From Cyprinodon diabolis (Eukaryota; Chordata; Actinopteri; Cyprinodontiformes; Cyprinodontidae), in the NCBI GenBank assembly GCA_030533445.1, contig CM060065.1, positions 51,796,964 through 51,860,963 of the forward strand: 64,000 nucleotides of DNA. Direction: 5' to 3'. The notes beneath the pieces were generated by a model. That model did no database searches and had not been told where the DNA came from. It was given only the letters and a program-made list of their open reading frames with translations. The position numbers and the translations under genes were made by a program. Below are positions 45,826 through 56,378 of this stretch, piece by piece (within the stretch, counting starts at the first letter, position 1; the number at the start of each line of letters is the position of its first letter).

Positions 45826-45939
45826 TAGCTCAGGATAACCTGAGCCACTCTAACTAGAAGCTTTATCAAAAAGGAAAGAATAATCGATTCCTAAATTAGT
45901 TTATGATTATTTCAATAAACGATGAATCTCAATTTATCC

Positions 45940-47180
45940 TTTTTCCAACTACAATCATGAATCTAAAATGTAACATTAAATGCATTCCTTGCTGAAACAA
46001 TTGTTGCACGTAACCAAGATGCTTATTTAAGCTGCTTTATGAACAATATTGCCATCAGTGCAGCTAAAATAACAAACGTGAGCCGTTTTTCGTTCTTTAT
46101 CAAACATCTCAAACACCCACTAGAATTCAACCATGACCTCGGCTGCCTGTGGCTCCATCCGCCGTCGCCTTTTCATCTTGTTATGGCTGCTTTTTCTTAG
46201 GTGTGATGTTCAGAGAACTTGCCAAGATGTTGGCGTTGTGTGAGTCAGGCGTCGCTATGATGACGAAAGAAGGGATTTACTGAAAGCATCGGAGAGATCT
46301 GAGCGGAATTCACTCAATCATCCATCATCATCTTGTCGCCTTGATGTCTGCATGAGAGCCAGTGGAGCGGAAAAGTTTCAGCATTAGTCTCAGGCCACAG
46401 AGAGGGGAGCTCTGGGCCTCTGCTCCGTGCCGCGTCGCTCTGACATCACAAAGTTTCACACGTGTCTCTGGTTCTCACAGGCAAGAGCCGGGAAGTGAAA
46501 GAAAAGGGGAAATCCTGACACAGAATAAATTCCCGGCCTCTTCAGTATATCAGACAGATGACTTTTTATGCGCTCATATTGTGGATCGATCGTTCTCATG
46601 GTTAGCTGAAGCTCAGCGTGCACCTTTGAAGGTTCACACTTCACACAGAAGAGCGTGGCGGTGACCCCGCCACGCTCTTTGTGTCTGTGTGTAAACAGGG
46701 ATTCAGAGAAATGCACAAAGCAGCATCCGACCGCCATTTCACAGGTTTGGGCCTGTTTTTCACAGAAAGGAGTTGACAAGTTATTCAAAATGATAGAAAC
46801 AGGAAAAGGGTGGATTTGAATGTAAAGACTGAGGTTCAATCAGTCTGAGACAGGATGTTCCATCTGCACAGGACATTGAAATGTGCTGCAGTATGGTGAG
46901 CAGTGGGAGGGTTGGGTGGAAACTGTAGATTTCTACCAGTGAAAATCAATAGGAGGGATTTGGGAGGTTGGTGTTCATCCTGTAAGCGGTGGGTTGGTGG
47001 TTTGTTGTTGTTTAATGGGCCCCAAGGGGCCCCAGATCCATAAAGGTAGATGTGGCATCAGTACGTGTGAATGGGAATGAATGAATGAGTGAATAAGGGA
47101 AAGAAGTACAAGGACCCATCTGCTCTAGGATCTACAGGCTTTGCTACCTTATGTTTCCCTGCACCTTATTGATGTTCACA
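45940..47180. other. No gene; contains a strong short hairpin
   Basis: Unique-looking sequence without conserved coding frames. The hairpin at 46649-46679 is listed separately. Confidence 0.5.
46649..46679. other. Perfect 13 bp stem hairpin
   Basis: AAGAGCGTGGCGG and CCGCCACGCTCTT are exact complements separated by TGACC. Imperfect pairing continues outward through CACACAG / CTGTGTG. The GC-rich stem stands out in an AT-rich region. It is too short for a typical pre-miRNA on the perfect stem alone. Confidence 0.85.
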
Positions 47181-47184
47181 GTAA

Positions 47185-47710
47185 AAAAATCCATTTAATC
47201 GATTTTGAATCGATTCATTTACATTTTGCAAAATCGATATCTAGGGAATGAGATGGATTAGTTTCATAGTAAGCATTTAAATAAGCAGGAAAGATGCACT
47301 CAAGATGACTTTAAGCCAGACAGCTGCAAATATGGCTAATAGGTTGATTGAAGACATTAATAAATGGAGGCTGACCAGCAAACACCCTGTAGTTACAGAA
47401 AACGCTGCAAATACGGTTTGAGCAGCGTTGATGATGCAGCTCCTGCATGTCTGCTGTGTCACGTCTGTTCGCTCGAGTGAGGCTTTTTCACTTTTCACAA
47501 ACAAGTTTGCACTTTTGAGACAATTTTGTTCACATCTCAGGTTTAACTGTCCGATTTACAATTTTGCACTTTGTGTTTAATATGACAGGAAAAAATAAAA
47601 TACGCAAGTATTTTGAAACACAGCTGAATCGCTTTCATTATTGCAAAAACAGATCGAATCAAAATTAATCGATTTAGAATTGCATGAATCAAAATCTAAT
47701 CGATTCAGGC
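47185..47710. mobile_element. Probable hAT-like MITE with ATCGAT motifs
   Basis: TTTAATCGATTTTGAATCGA at the left and AAATCTAATCGATTCAGGCG at the right are inversely related, with further AATCGAT words inside. Ends and TSD were not resolved. Confidence 0.4.
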
Positions 47711-47714
47711 GAAA

Positions 47715-48880
47715 ATACCCAGAAAATCAGATCAATGTGCTAATTTTTTCTTTTTTTGTTATGTTGAGAGTATCCATTCTCTGACTAACATCTGGGCTTC
47801 CACCTCTATGCATTTCAGCACAGACACTGATTAGGCTGAAACGTTTAGAGTTACTATAGAATCCTGACGATACCCTGAACTTTAATGAGCGAAACGGCAG
47901 CAAGAACGGTGGTTTAAAAAAAGTTTTCCTCCTTAAGCATACAGGCATACTCTGTATGGTTTTCTCAATCGTTGCTCTCAGCTACAGCTCACGCTATACG
48001 ATGAAACCACAGGGTTTAAAAGTTCACAGCGCATGATGTTTGTTCTCATGCTGTGCGACCCGACGCTTTGATGTGATCTACCTGCTCACACTGTACGTCT
48101 AAAGACCAGGTGGGACTCAGCTCCTCATTTAGACGGCGCTACTCGGACTCGTCTATCTGGAAGCCAAACGATTAGAAGAGTCAAAAAGATGAAGGGTCAG
48201 TGCCTCCTGTTAAATATGAAGCTCACTAGAGTGAAACGCGCTGCCTTGGCAATTTGGGCAACTTTGTTCTGAAGCCCTAAAAAGAAAAGGAGACGACGTA
48301 TTTGGACAAAGACATGGCTGAGCAAACGTGGCTACTACAGTCTGTCAATTTGACAGAAAGAACTCCATTTCACTCATTGCACCCCCACCATGCTTCTGTT
48401 TTTAATCTGAGAGGAAGAAGAAGAATCCTTGTTTGCGCCCTGAGAGATTTGCCCAGGTCCACCTTAAGACGACAGACTGAATTTCAAACGTGTGATTTTC
48501 TCCAAACCTTACAGTTTCTGATTGAGAGGCTGATCGCCCCTCGTTACGCCCTGTACACCACACGATGCACAGTGATCGAAAATTCTCGAACGACTGGAGA
48601 ATCATCCCGAAAAGGGCAAAAAAATCATACAGTGTATGCCTGGCTTTATTTTCTCACACCAGGGAAGCGCTCGGTTCAAAGAGACGCTACGACAGCCGAG
48701 AGACAGCTTTAAAAATAACCCGATAAAAATGGAATCACAGCTGTAAATCAGATTGATAATCGATTAACTAGCCAACTCAAAAGTCAGAAAAAGGTGAAAA
48801 CCTTTAAAAATAACACCAATTAAATCTGCTTTTTCTGCTTTTTGTGGCTGAAGGCGTTGCTCCAATAGTTTTTCTTTCAC
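47715..48880. other. No gene recognised
   Basis: A 136-codon frame at 48302-48712 exists, but its composition (Arg/Thr-rich, no domain) and antisense alternatives argue against a real protein. The stretch is somewhat more GC-rich than its surroundings and may be an unrecognised old transposon. Confidence 0.4.
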
Positions 48881-48885
48881 GTCAT

Positions 48886-49141
48886 ACAAGCGCCGCTTCA
48901 TTTTTAAAAGATATAAATATAAAAGATGTAACGGTGGATGTCTGGGGGACAGTGATTGGCCTCCATGTTCTGAATGCTGGCGTACCATAAAGAATAAATG
49001 ATGAACAGTTTAGTTTGTGCCTTCAAGTCGTTGCCCATAGGAGGACGTTACTGGATATAACCTAATGGAATATCTTCAGAACGGCTCCAAATGACACTAA
49101 ACTCATATGGGTGAGTAGAACATGATGGAATAACGGGAAAT
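48886..49141. repeat. Unclassified dispersed repeat, inverted partner of 11796-12048
   Basis: Reverse-complement match over about 250 bp to the earlier copy, with small indels (for example extra GGTGAGTA near 49112). Flanking DNA is unrelated. Confidence 0.75.
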
Positions 49142-49684
49142 TAAGGACCCAATGTAAAAAAAAAAACAGCGTTTCCCTTTAAAGCAATTTATATTACCTT
49201 TATTTATGAACAAACAAACGACAACAAAGAAACACAAAGGCTGAAAAACTGTACCTAAGAATGGATTAAAAACTTATAAACAAAAATGAACATCAGTTTA
49301 GTCTGTTGTTACATCTGATTTCTTTGGAAATATAATTTGAGCGATACGTCACTAGGCCTGTCACGATAATCAATAAATCAATTAATCGCACGATAAATAA
49401 AAACTATCCACGTCATTTCATTTATCGGCTATATCGTCTCTGCCTGTGTTTTTCTCTTTCCATCGATGACGCTGGATGAAAAGGCTTAACTCCGGTGCAT
49501 TCCAGTGACTAGGAAGGGAAAAAATGAGGAGGGAGGAGGAGTGGGCTATCGCATCAGGTCGTCAGCGTGCATCATTTTGTACTTCTGCAGCTTTAGAGCC
49601 CCGTGAGGAGTTAGAGGAGTTAGCGAGGTAGAAAAAAACCCACATCGTATGTTGGAGGAAAAAGCTCGAAATTAAACTGGTTTG

Positions 49685-50111
49685 AAAGCCGTACGCAACA
49701 GCTGCAATGTGGGAGTATTTCTGATTCAAACCAAATGACCAAGGCGAACCGCTGAACCTATGCGAGCCAGTATGTCGCATTTGTCATAAAACAGTAGCAA
49801 CTAAGAGCAGCAATAAAACCAACCTACACATGCAGCTAAAGCACAACCGCCCAGCAAAGTTTCTCCAGCTGGAAACAAATAGTACAAGCGGTGGCCCGTC
49901 TGCGTCTTCAAGTTTGCGACAGTCCATCATCACTGAAGCAATTAATCGACAGGCAGAATACAAAAAGGACGCCGCAAAGTGGCGCGCGCTCACAGATAAC
50001 GTAGTTCATTTAATTGCTAAAGAGATGCTTCCATTTAATATTGTTGAAAAGCCGACATTTCGAAAAATGTTGCAGACATTTGATAGACAGGATGAACTCC
50101 CCAGAAAACAT
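49685..50111 (+). pseudogene. hAT transposase N-terminal remnant (BED zinc finger)
   Basis: On the + strand the frame reads AAMWEYF, an in-frame TGA, then FKPNDQGEPLNLCEPVCRIC, HKTVATKSSNKTNLHMQLKH and, further on, LIAKEMLPFNIVEKPTFRKM. The Trp/Tyr-Phe pair, the C-x2-C and the terminal His are the BED-finger layout, and MLPFNIVEKPTFR is the conserved block that follows in ZBED-like hAT transposases. The RNase H-like catalytic and dimerisation regions are gone. The open frame runs on into the inserted MITE. Confidence 0.88.
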
Positions 50112-50119
50112 GTACATAC

Positions 50120-50787
50120 TAGGGATGCACGATATAATCGGCCCCCTATCGGTATCGGCCTTAAAACTGAACATCGGCCACCCCACCGATATTTAACCCG
50201 ATATTTGATCAGCTTCTGAGTTTCTAAAGTCTAAAAAAAAAAAAAATACTACTTCTTCTTCTTCCTCAAAAACGTCTTTTTTACAGACTTAAAAACTTCT
50301 AAAGACGAGGGAAAAAATATTGATACATTAAAATATCCCAATATCTTCATATGCTGATATATTGCCATTTAAAAACACCATATCAATCTCTTTTACTAAT
50401 GAAATATTGCTATATGTCATCGTTATGCTACGAAATCCCCCGAAAATTCACCAAATGTTGCCATATTTTTATATGTTGATATATTGACGCAAGAATTTGC
50501 AAAATATCACGAGAGTTTGTAACAGAACGATGAAATTTCACGAGATTTTGAAAGTAAAATAGATCGATACCGCGTTTTAAAAAATCTATTTGATATCAGC
50601 ATATGAAAATATATTTGAGTATATTATTTTTCAAAGTGTCAGAAATGGATAACAAAACAGCTATTTTCAATGACTACTTATTTTTGTCCAGCTTTAACAT
50701 CGGTATCGATATCTGTTATCGGCTACACGAGTTTTAAAATATCGGCATATCGGATATCGGCCAAAATCCCAATATCGTGCATCCCTA
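50120..50787. mobile_element. hAT-type MITE (TAGGGATGCACGATAT family), copy 3
   Basis: 668 bp, ends TAGGGATGCACGATAT and ATATCGTGCATCCCTA, inserted within the hAT relic. Flanks GTACATAC and ATGTATAC are only partly alike (5 of 8). Closest to copy 2 in its CTTCTTCTTCTTCC tract, with an internal deletion near 50490. Confidence 0.92.
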
Positions 50788-51065
50788 ATGTATACGTTTT
50801 TATTTCCACTGTGGTTTTATCTTGTCTTTTGTTTTTATTCAAGCGTAATTTTAGTTAACAGAGACTGAGAGTCCATTTGATTTTTCGTTTTCTTTTGTTA
50901 ACCAGTTGCAGTGTTAAGTATTCTGTTGAAAATGCATGCATTATTACGTAATTTCCATTAAATGAGTGTAAAAAGGTCTTCAAACAATATTATTGTTTAT
51001 CGCAATAATTTTTGAGACAATTAATCTTTCAGCAAATTTGTTATGGTGATAGGCCTATACGTCAC

Positions 51066-52125
51066 TTTCTTTTTGATTAAAGAGGATTGTTTTTTAAAAC
51101 CTAGAATCATGCAAAGTTTTTTCCAGGCTGTTAAACAGATGAACATGACACCGACGGCTTACTGTGGATCCCTTCGGTCAGTTGGTGTTTCTTAACAGGT
51201 TCTTATCACAACAGAGACAGAACAACCACAGGAAATGACAGTGCATGAATTAAAAAGACCCTATATAGAGTTTTTAAACCATTGAAGTATAATCATTGTG
51301 TCTAAACTTAGCAGACGTGCCTTTAGACATGGATTAAACTTAGGGTTTGCTGCAGGATGGTTTCTGAACAACACCTCAACCATGAAATGTTAGATCTGCT
51401 GTGATCTGACTGTTGGGACTCAGATAAACATATTGAAAGCTGTTTCTTTAGAGCTCAGTATCAGTAGTTCAGAAAGTCCCGTTGGGCCCACAGCCGCTCT
51501 GACGTGTGAAAGAACTGCACAAAAACACTCTGCAGCTTCTGTCTACGTCTGTGGCTTCACTTAGCAGATGTTTCTTAATCATCAACCACCTAATGTCTCA
51601 CCACTTTAAAAAGGGGAAATGACCAAACCAGAAATATGTGACAGTAGAGTTATGTACACCACTGGAGATGACATTACATCAACCTCAAAGGTTTGGAAAT
51701 GAGATCTATGGTTTGTAACTGTTTTTGAATTTCTAATTATAGATAGATGTAATTGTAAACTGTAATGTAATCTTTTGCCGCTGTCTTGGCCAGGATTCAC
51801 TTGAAATAGAGATTGTTCATCTCAGTGGGACTTTTCCTGGTTAAATAAAGGAATAATAACACTAGGTGGTGCTAGAGCACCTGCCTTGTTCCCTTTTTGA
51901 CAAAAAAGTGTCTTCCAAAATACAATATTAATTTAAAAGCCTCTTAAACCCAGAGTTTAGATTTTAGTAATTTTGCTCCAGCAGATATTTAGCATCACCT
52001 CAAGAGAGCGTTGCCCTGGTGAAGGGCCAACTAAACCGTCCATGTAACTCAACCAGCGCATTCGCCTCCATCTTTAATGGCCTCTACCAGGCACCAAGGA
52101 TCAGTTTAAATTAGAAAAAAATGTA
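51066..52125. other. No gene recognised
   Basis: A GGTTAAATAAAGGAATAATA tail-like motif at 51839 hints at an old LINE end. Otherwise nothing is supported. Confidence 0.45.
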
Positions 52126-52133
52126 ATCTAAAG

Positions 52134-52971
52134 CAGAGGTCTTCAACAGGGGGGTCCGTGACCCCTAGGGGGTCCTCGGAGGTACTGCATGGGGGTCACG
52201 AAAGTTTTGGTTGATTAGACTTCTTTTTTTCCACTAATAGAAATGTCTTTAAATCCACATTAACATGAATTCAACACATTGTAGTAAACAGATAAATGGG
52301 GGCAGAAGATGTCTTTCAGATATCAATGCCAGTGGCGGTTCTAGACCAAATGTACGAGGGGGCCAGGAGGGGGCCAGCATGTTTTCATGGGAGCACAGAA
52401 AAGCAAAATATAAAAAACAGGGCAAGAGATCCAAATATATCAAGAGAGCTGTGTGAACTGAAATTTTGATTGAATTAGGTTTAATTATTAAAATTCTATT
52501 TCTTGTTAGATCAATAGACATTCATAATTTAGGAATTTTACAAATTTTTGACTTAATTGAAGTTAAAATAATGTTTTTTTTCTAAAAATCTAAATTAGAA
52601 TTTCTTTGAATATTATGTCTTCAGTACAGGGGCCATAACAGGGGCCAGGACATGATCTACAGGGGCACTGGCCCTCGTTGGCCCCTGTCTAGAACCGCCC
52701 ATGATCAATGCACGCATTCAGCGACACACAGGAGCTCTTTCAAGCTGGGCACCGTTTCATTTACAACACCTGTCCCATCAACCTGGAGTCAGAAATACTG
52801 TAATAATCCCAGGGAGGGATTACTTTAGTTACATTACTCCATCTGTAATAGAGTGACTATAGGACCAGTTTGATAGAACACTATTTCATACAATATTTGT
52901 AATTAGGGGGTCCCCGCTTCATCTCTCCATCAGTTTGGGGTCCTTGGCCTGGAAAACGTTGAAGACCGCTG
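52134..52971. mobile_element. hAT-type MITE (CAGMGGTCTTCAAC family) hosting another
   Basis: Ends CAGAGGTCTTCAAC and GTTGAAGACCGCTG, with perfect ATCTAAAG duplications at 52126-52133 and 52972-52979. A second MITE occupies 52330-52703, leaving about 460 bp of host element. Confidence 0.95.
52330..52703. mobile_element. hAT-type MITE (CAGTGGCGGTTCTAGAC family), nested
   Basis: 374 bp, ends CAGTGGCGGTTCTAGAC and GTCTAGAACCGCCCATG, with perfect ATCAATGC duplications at 52322-52329 and 52704-52711, inside the MITE 52134-52971. Two GGGGCCA-rich blocks lie near its ends. Confidence 0.95.
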
Positions 52972-52979
52972 ATCTAAAG

Positions 52980-53265
52980 CATCCCTCCCATCCACTCCTC
53001 CTTGCACTGGCTGCTGGTCTGTTTCAGATTGATTTTAAAGTTGTAATGCTTGTTTTTAAAGCCCTTCATGGTCTCGCTCTGTTATATTTAGCTTTTTTAA
53101 AGTCCATCTTAAAGACTCAATGTTTTTTTTTAAACTGGCTTTTAATACTTAGAATACACTGATTTATGCTTCAGGCTTTTGTTTTTACAATGTTTTTATC
53201 CTGCTGTGAAGCACTTTGGTCTTACTGGTGATGTTGTAAAATCCTAAACGAATACATTTTGATCG
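52980..53265 (+). mobile_element. L2-type LINE fragment
   Basis: The + strand frame reads LHWLLVCFRLILK-like sequence in fragments (FQIDFKVVMLVFKALHGLA), then a short KTQCFFLNWLL end and a TGAAGCACTTTGGTCTTACTG 3' UTR with tail near 53260. Much of the central ORF is deleted. Confidence 0.65.
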
Positions 53266-53529
53266 ATTGATAAAGTATCTCATAGATGTACTCTAATCAT
53301 TGATTTTCTATAATGGTCTCTGTCAGGGACAGAAACTCCCTGATGACATCTATTTGAATCATGTCTTGTTTTACTGCAGCACCTTAATTACCTTTTGTCT
53401 GTTAAAGCTTTGAAAAGCAAATGATCACAATTCATAAAAATAACTTTAAGGTTCTACTCAGTTAAAGTAGTCGGTGTGTAGATGAAGTTAAATTTTCAGT
53501 TTTCACCTGAAATTATGTAACATTTTCTG

Positions 53530-53770
53530 AAAATAGCTGTATTTGCCCCTAATGTGGGCAAGAAATTAAGATCATCTGTCAGCAGAATGAGAGTTTCTAA
53601 CCTTAAAATAAGATTGTTACATATTATGAACATGAAATAAGGTAATTGAGTCGGTTTCTTGCATATTTTAAATGTTAATCCGTGTTCATCTGCAAATGTT
53701 CATATATACCCACGCAAATCAAGAGGAAATAAACTTAAATATATTCTGGAAATCTGTGCTTTGCATAAGA
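53530..53770. mobile_element. Decayed CACTG-type MITE
   Basis: Family landmarks in order (TGTATTTGCCCCTAA, CCTTAAAATAAGATTGTTAC, CATGAAATAAGGTAATT) without the termini. Confidence 0.55.
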
Positions 53771-54209
53771 CTTCTATATTTCTATGTACCTTAGAAAACT
53801 GGCTGGTGAACTTTGAGCCAGTGATTCATATTTATGGAAAATGTTTATGACTATAAGCAATAAGTTAAATACAACCAAGGTCGTCCACCCAGAGGCTCTT
53901 ATTTAGTCACGTAAACCTGATCCAGGGGATAAAGACATCGACTTTTTCACTAGATCTCCAGAACAAGAAAGACTGATGTAGAAATGGGATCAACGATCAC
54001 TTAAAAACTTACATCTAAACTAGAACCAACTGTGTTGTAAAGCGTAATCTGTTCCCTGGACCTCATAAGCCGTAAGTTCATGTAAAGCTTGTTCCTTTCT
54101 ATCTCTTTCAGATCTAACCTTCAATTGTGTTCTTTTTCCACATAAATGAAAGATAAAGTAAAAAAAAAACGATCTATTCTATTGTTTTTCAGGTTTATTT
54201 ATATATTAG

Positions 54210-54481
54210 TAGGGTTGTCAAAAGTATTGATACTCAAAAAAGTATCGATACCGTGCTACCACCAGTGGCACCTAAGCAGTCATTCATCTAAATTGCAGAA
54301 TAGAGGACAATGCACTCTCAGAACACTGTGTGAACACTGTGTTTATTTATTAATGAAAATATTTCTGTAGAATATTGGAGTCTTTGTTTTTATCCTTATG
54401 GTATCGAAAATGGTATAGAGTATTGAATATCTTCCTTAGTATCGGTATCGAGTTGAAAAGTTTAGTATCGTGACAACCCTA
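54210..54481. mobile_element. hAT-type MITE (TAGGGTTGTCA family), short copy
   Basis: 272 bp, ends TAGGGTTGTCAAAAGTAT and AGTATCGTGACAACCCTA, with perfect TATATTAG duplications at 54202-54209 and 54482-54489. It is an internally deleted relative of 7734-8234 in the opposite orientation. Confidence 0.94.
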
Positions 54482-54494
54482 TATATTAGTGGAT

Positions 54495-56235
54495 TTGAAA
54501 TGGTTCTTTCTTTAATTGACAACAATGTGGCATTGCTGAACTTCAACATGAGATGGTGTTTGGCTGTTGGTGTCTACATGCGACATATAAGGTGCCGTTT
54601 TTCCAAATTGAGCACCTGCCCCCAAAAATGTATTTGCACACCACTGGCGACAGTGATGCCATCAGATTGGCAAACAATCTGCCACTCTGAATAAAAAAGA
54701 GGCAGGCTTTTCACAGACGTTTAGACCACTAGTAGTTAGATTCTAAACATACACCAGAGTCTGGTGTTTTCCTCTTTATGTCTAAAATGTTGCAAGAAAC
54801 AGAAATAAGAAATTATGGGATAATGTTTTAGGCTGGTGTGTGTGAGGTGTTTGTTCTCCGTTCTAGCTTTCCACTCATCATGTGGCGCTCTGCACTCTGA
54901 TTATTTAGAGAAAACCAGCGTCAGCATTAAAGCTCGGTTAAGACTCATTCACTATTAATGGACAACCGCACAGCGCCCCAAAGCCACACTACAGCATTGG
55001 CTTTAGTTAAGATTTATCACCGCTAAAAAGCATTTCAGACGATCATGCTACGCTATGAAGTTAGCTGTCTGTGCCTTTGTCTGTGTGTGACTCCACACTG
55101 ATGGCTGGATGCAGGAGTAAAACATTTAACCTCAGCCTAAAAGCTGAGTGTTAGGCTTAGGTTCTTCTGTTTTATGCCGTCTTTCCTGGCATAAATGTTG
55201 AAACATCAATGTCTGTCTTGTTCACCATATCTGCTTTTTATCTATTTTTTCATCTTTGTCTCTTTGTACTTTGTGGTTGAACTAGTTCCTGTCTGTCCTG
55301 TGATGTTTTGGAGATCTGTAGCTGTTCCGTTTCCCTTCCAAAATCATCAGCGTCTGCATCTCTGCCCACAACTTCTGCCTGTCACGAACGCTGTGCAGAA
55401 ACCCCATGCACCTCCAGAAACGGCTTCTTTCGAGAAAAAAACCTACAGATGGGGGGGTGACATCCCAGCTGGCTGGGGGGGTCAGTCATTTGTGGTGGAA
55501 ACTGAGAATGTTCCAAATGTTAGTCTGGATATGACGGGTCGATTTGTATGTCTTTCGGGTACCGACCGCATGACTCTGGGAGTTTGATGCAAGCTGCACC
55601 GTTTCTTTCAGGCCTTCTTGTTACTTTCGTTGAAGGGAAAACGATTCCAGCCTGTTTTCCACAGACTTGTCTGTTTATTTTAATCACATTTTATTTTAAA
55701 ACCCAAATGTAAAGTTCAAGATACATTTTTTTTCAAGGTTTTTATTTTCCAATTTTATTTTATGAGATGCAGTAATCTCCCTTCTTGTACAGGCAAGATT
55801 TTTTAGGCGATTCTTTTTACACCAGGGTATTTCAGATTCTGATTCTGCAATTTTTTTGTTGTTTGCAGATTTTATTTCTGCTTTTTTTTGCCAGGGCGCT
55901 GTTAATGTTTGTATCCGTACATGTTTAGTCAGGTCAGCTCTTATTGTCCCTCTGTGTTAAGGTTTATTTAAAGCATATAAGGCTACTTTCACATGATTTT
56001 TGTGCCAATATGTAACTTGTATCCAGAATTATGATCATTCCGCCCCCCCAAAACATTCGGATTTAAGCCACTTTCATCTGTGGTACCAAATCGGATCAGA
56101 ATCTGATTGTTTTCAAAGTGTTTGCTGATAGATTGTGTCATAAAACTGTAAGATCCCTTCGCTTAAGAGTTTAAGAACACTAAGAAACCAGCATCCACTT
56201 TATATAGAAAGAGCTCTGTTGTGCGACGTCCGCAT
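54495..56235. other. No gene recognised
   Basis: A 130-codon frame at 55195-55587 begins hydrophobic but shows no domain and shifts composition abruptly; I do not accept it as a gene. No repeat boundaries seen. Confidence 0.5.
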
Positions 56236-56242
56236 TCTCTTT

Positions 56243-56378
56243 TTAGATTAGATTAGATTAGATGAGCTTTATTGATCTCACAGTGGAGAAATTCACTGGT
56301 CACATATTGGCATAGAAGTTACAGAAGGTGCAAACAAGGAGGAAAGAGGTGCATTAAGAATAAACAGTATATATACCG
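56243..56378. repeat. (AGATT)n and LINE-like tail, inverted
   Basis: A short TTAGA tandem leads into TGAGCTTTATTGATCTCACA and further 3' UTR-like sequence; it resumes after the hAT-like insertion at about 57236 (AAGGTGCAAGTGTACATAT). Confidence 0.6.

Larger units (their letters stand above)
43858..45877 (-). mobile_element. L2-type LINE carrying a Tc1 insertion
   Basis: The target repeat GAATAAT lies at 43851-43857 and 45878-45884. Excluding the Tc1 and its duplicated TA, the L2 is about 770 bp: 3' tail at 43858, whole 3' UTR, and truncation at AAAAAGGAAA just past the ORF stop region, so almost no coding sequence was ever copied. It is inverted relative to the window. Confidence 0.9.
43560..45935. 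mobile_element. hAT-type MITE (TAGGGCTGAAAC family) interrupted by L2 and Tc1
   Basis: The left part (about 43650-43857) and the right part (from 45878) together match the MITE at 28366-28721 in reverse orientation, for example ATGTTTTAGGGTCTCCACAC then AACGAATAAT | AATCGATTCC. The L2 landed in this sequence. The MITE's own termini are decayed, so the outer limits are approximate. Confidence 0.65.
49353..51057. mobile_element. hAT transposon relic with BED-finger remnant
   Basis: Ends TAGGCCTGTCACGATAAT and TTATGGTGATAGGCCTA, with perfect TACGTCAC duplications at 49345-49352 and 51058-51065. Part of a hAT transposase gene remains at about 49685-50111. A second, unrelated hAT MITE (50120-50787) sits inside, so the relic's own length is about 1.04 kb, an internally deleted derivative. 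Confidence 0.93.

Noticed and set aside
48302..48712. 136-codon frame
   Set aside because: No recognisable domain, and an overlapping antisense frame is nearly as open; kept only as an unexplained stretch.
49830..50219. 129-codon frame as an independent gene
   Set aside because: It is the hAT transposase remnant running on into the MITE at 50120, so the last 33 codons are not transposase and the true gene is broken.
55195..55587. 130-codon frame with hydrophobic start
   Set aside because: No splice-site or domain support, abrupt composition shift and a low-complexity Trp/Gly part.
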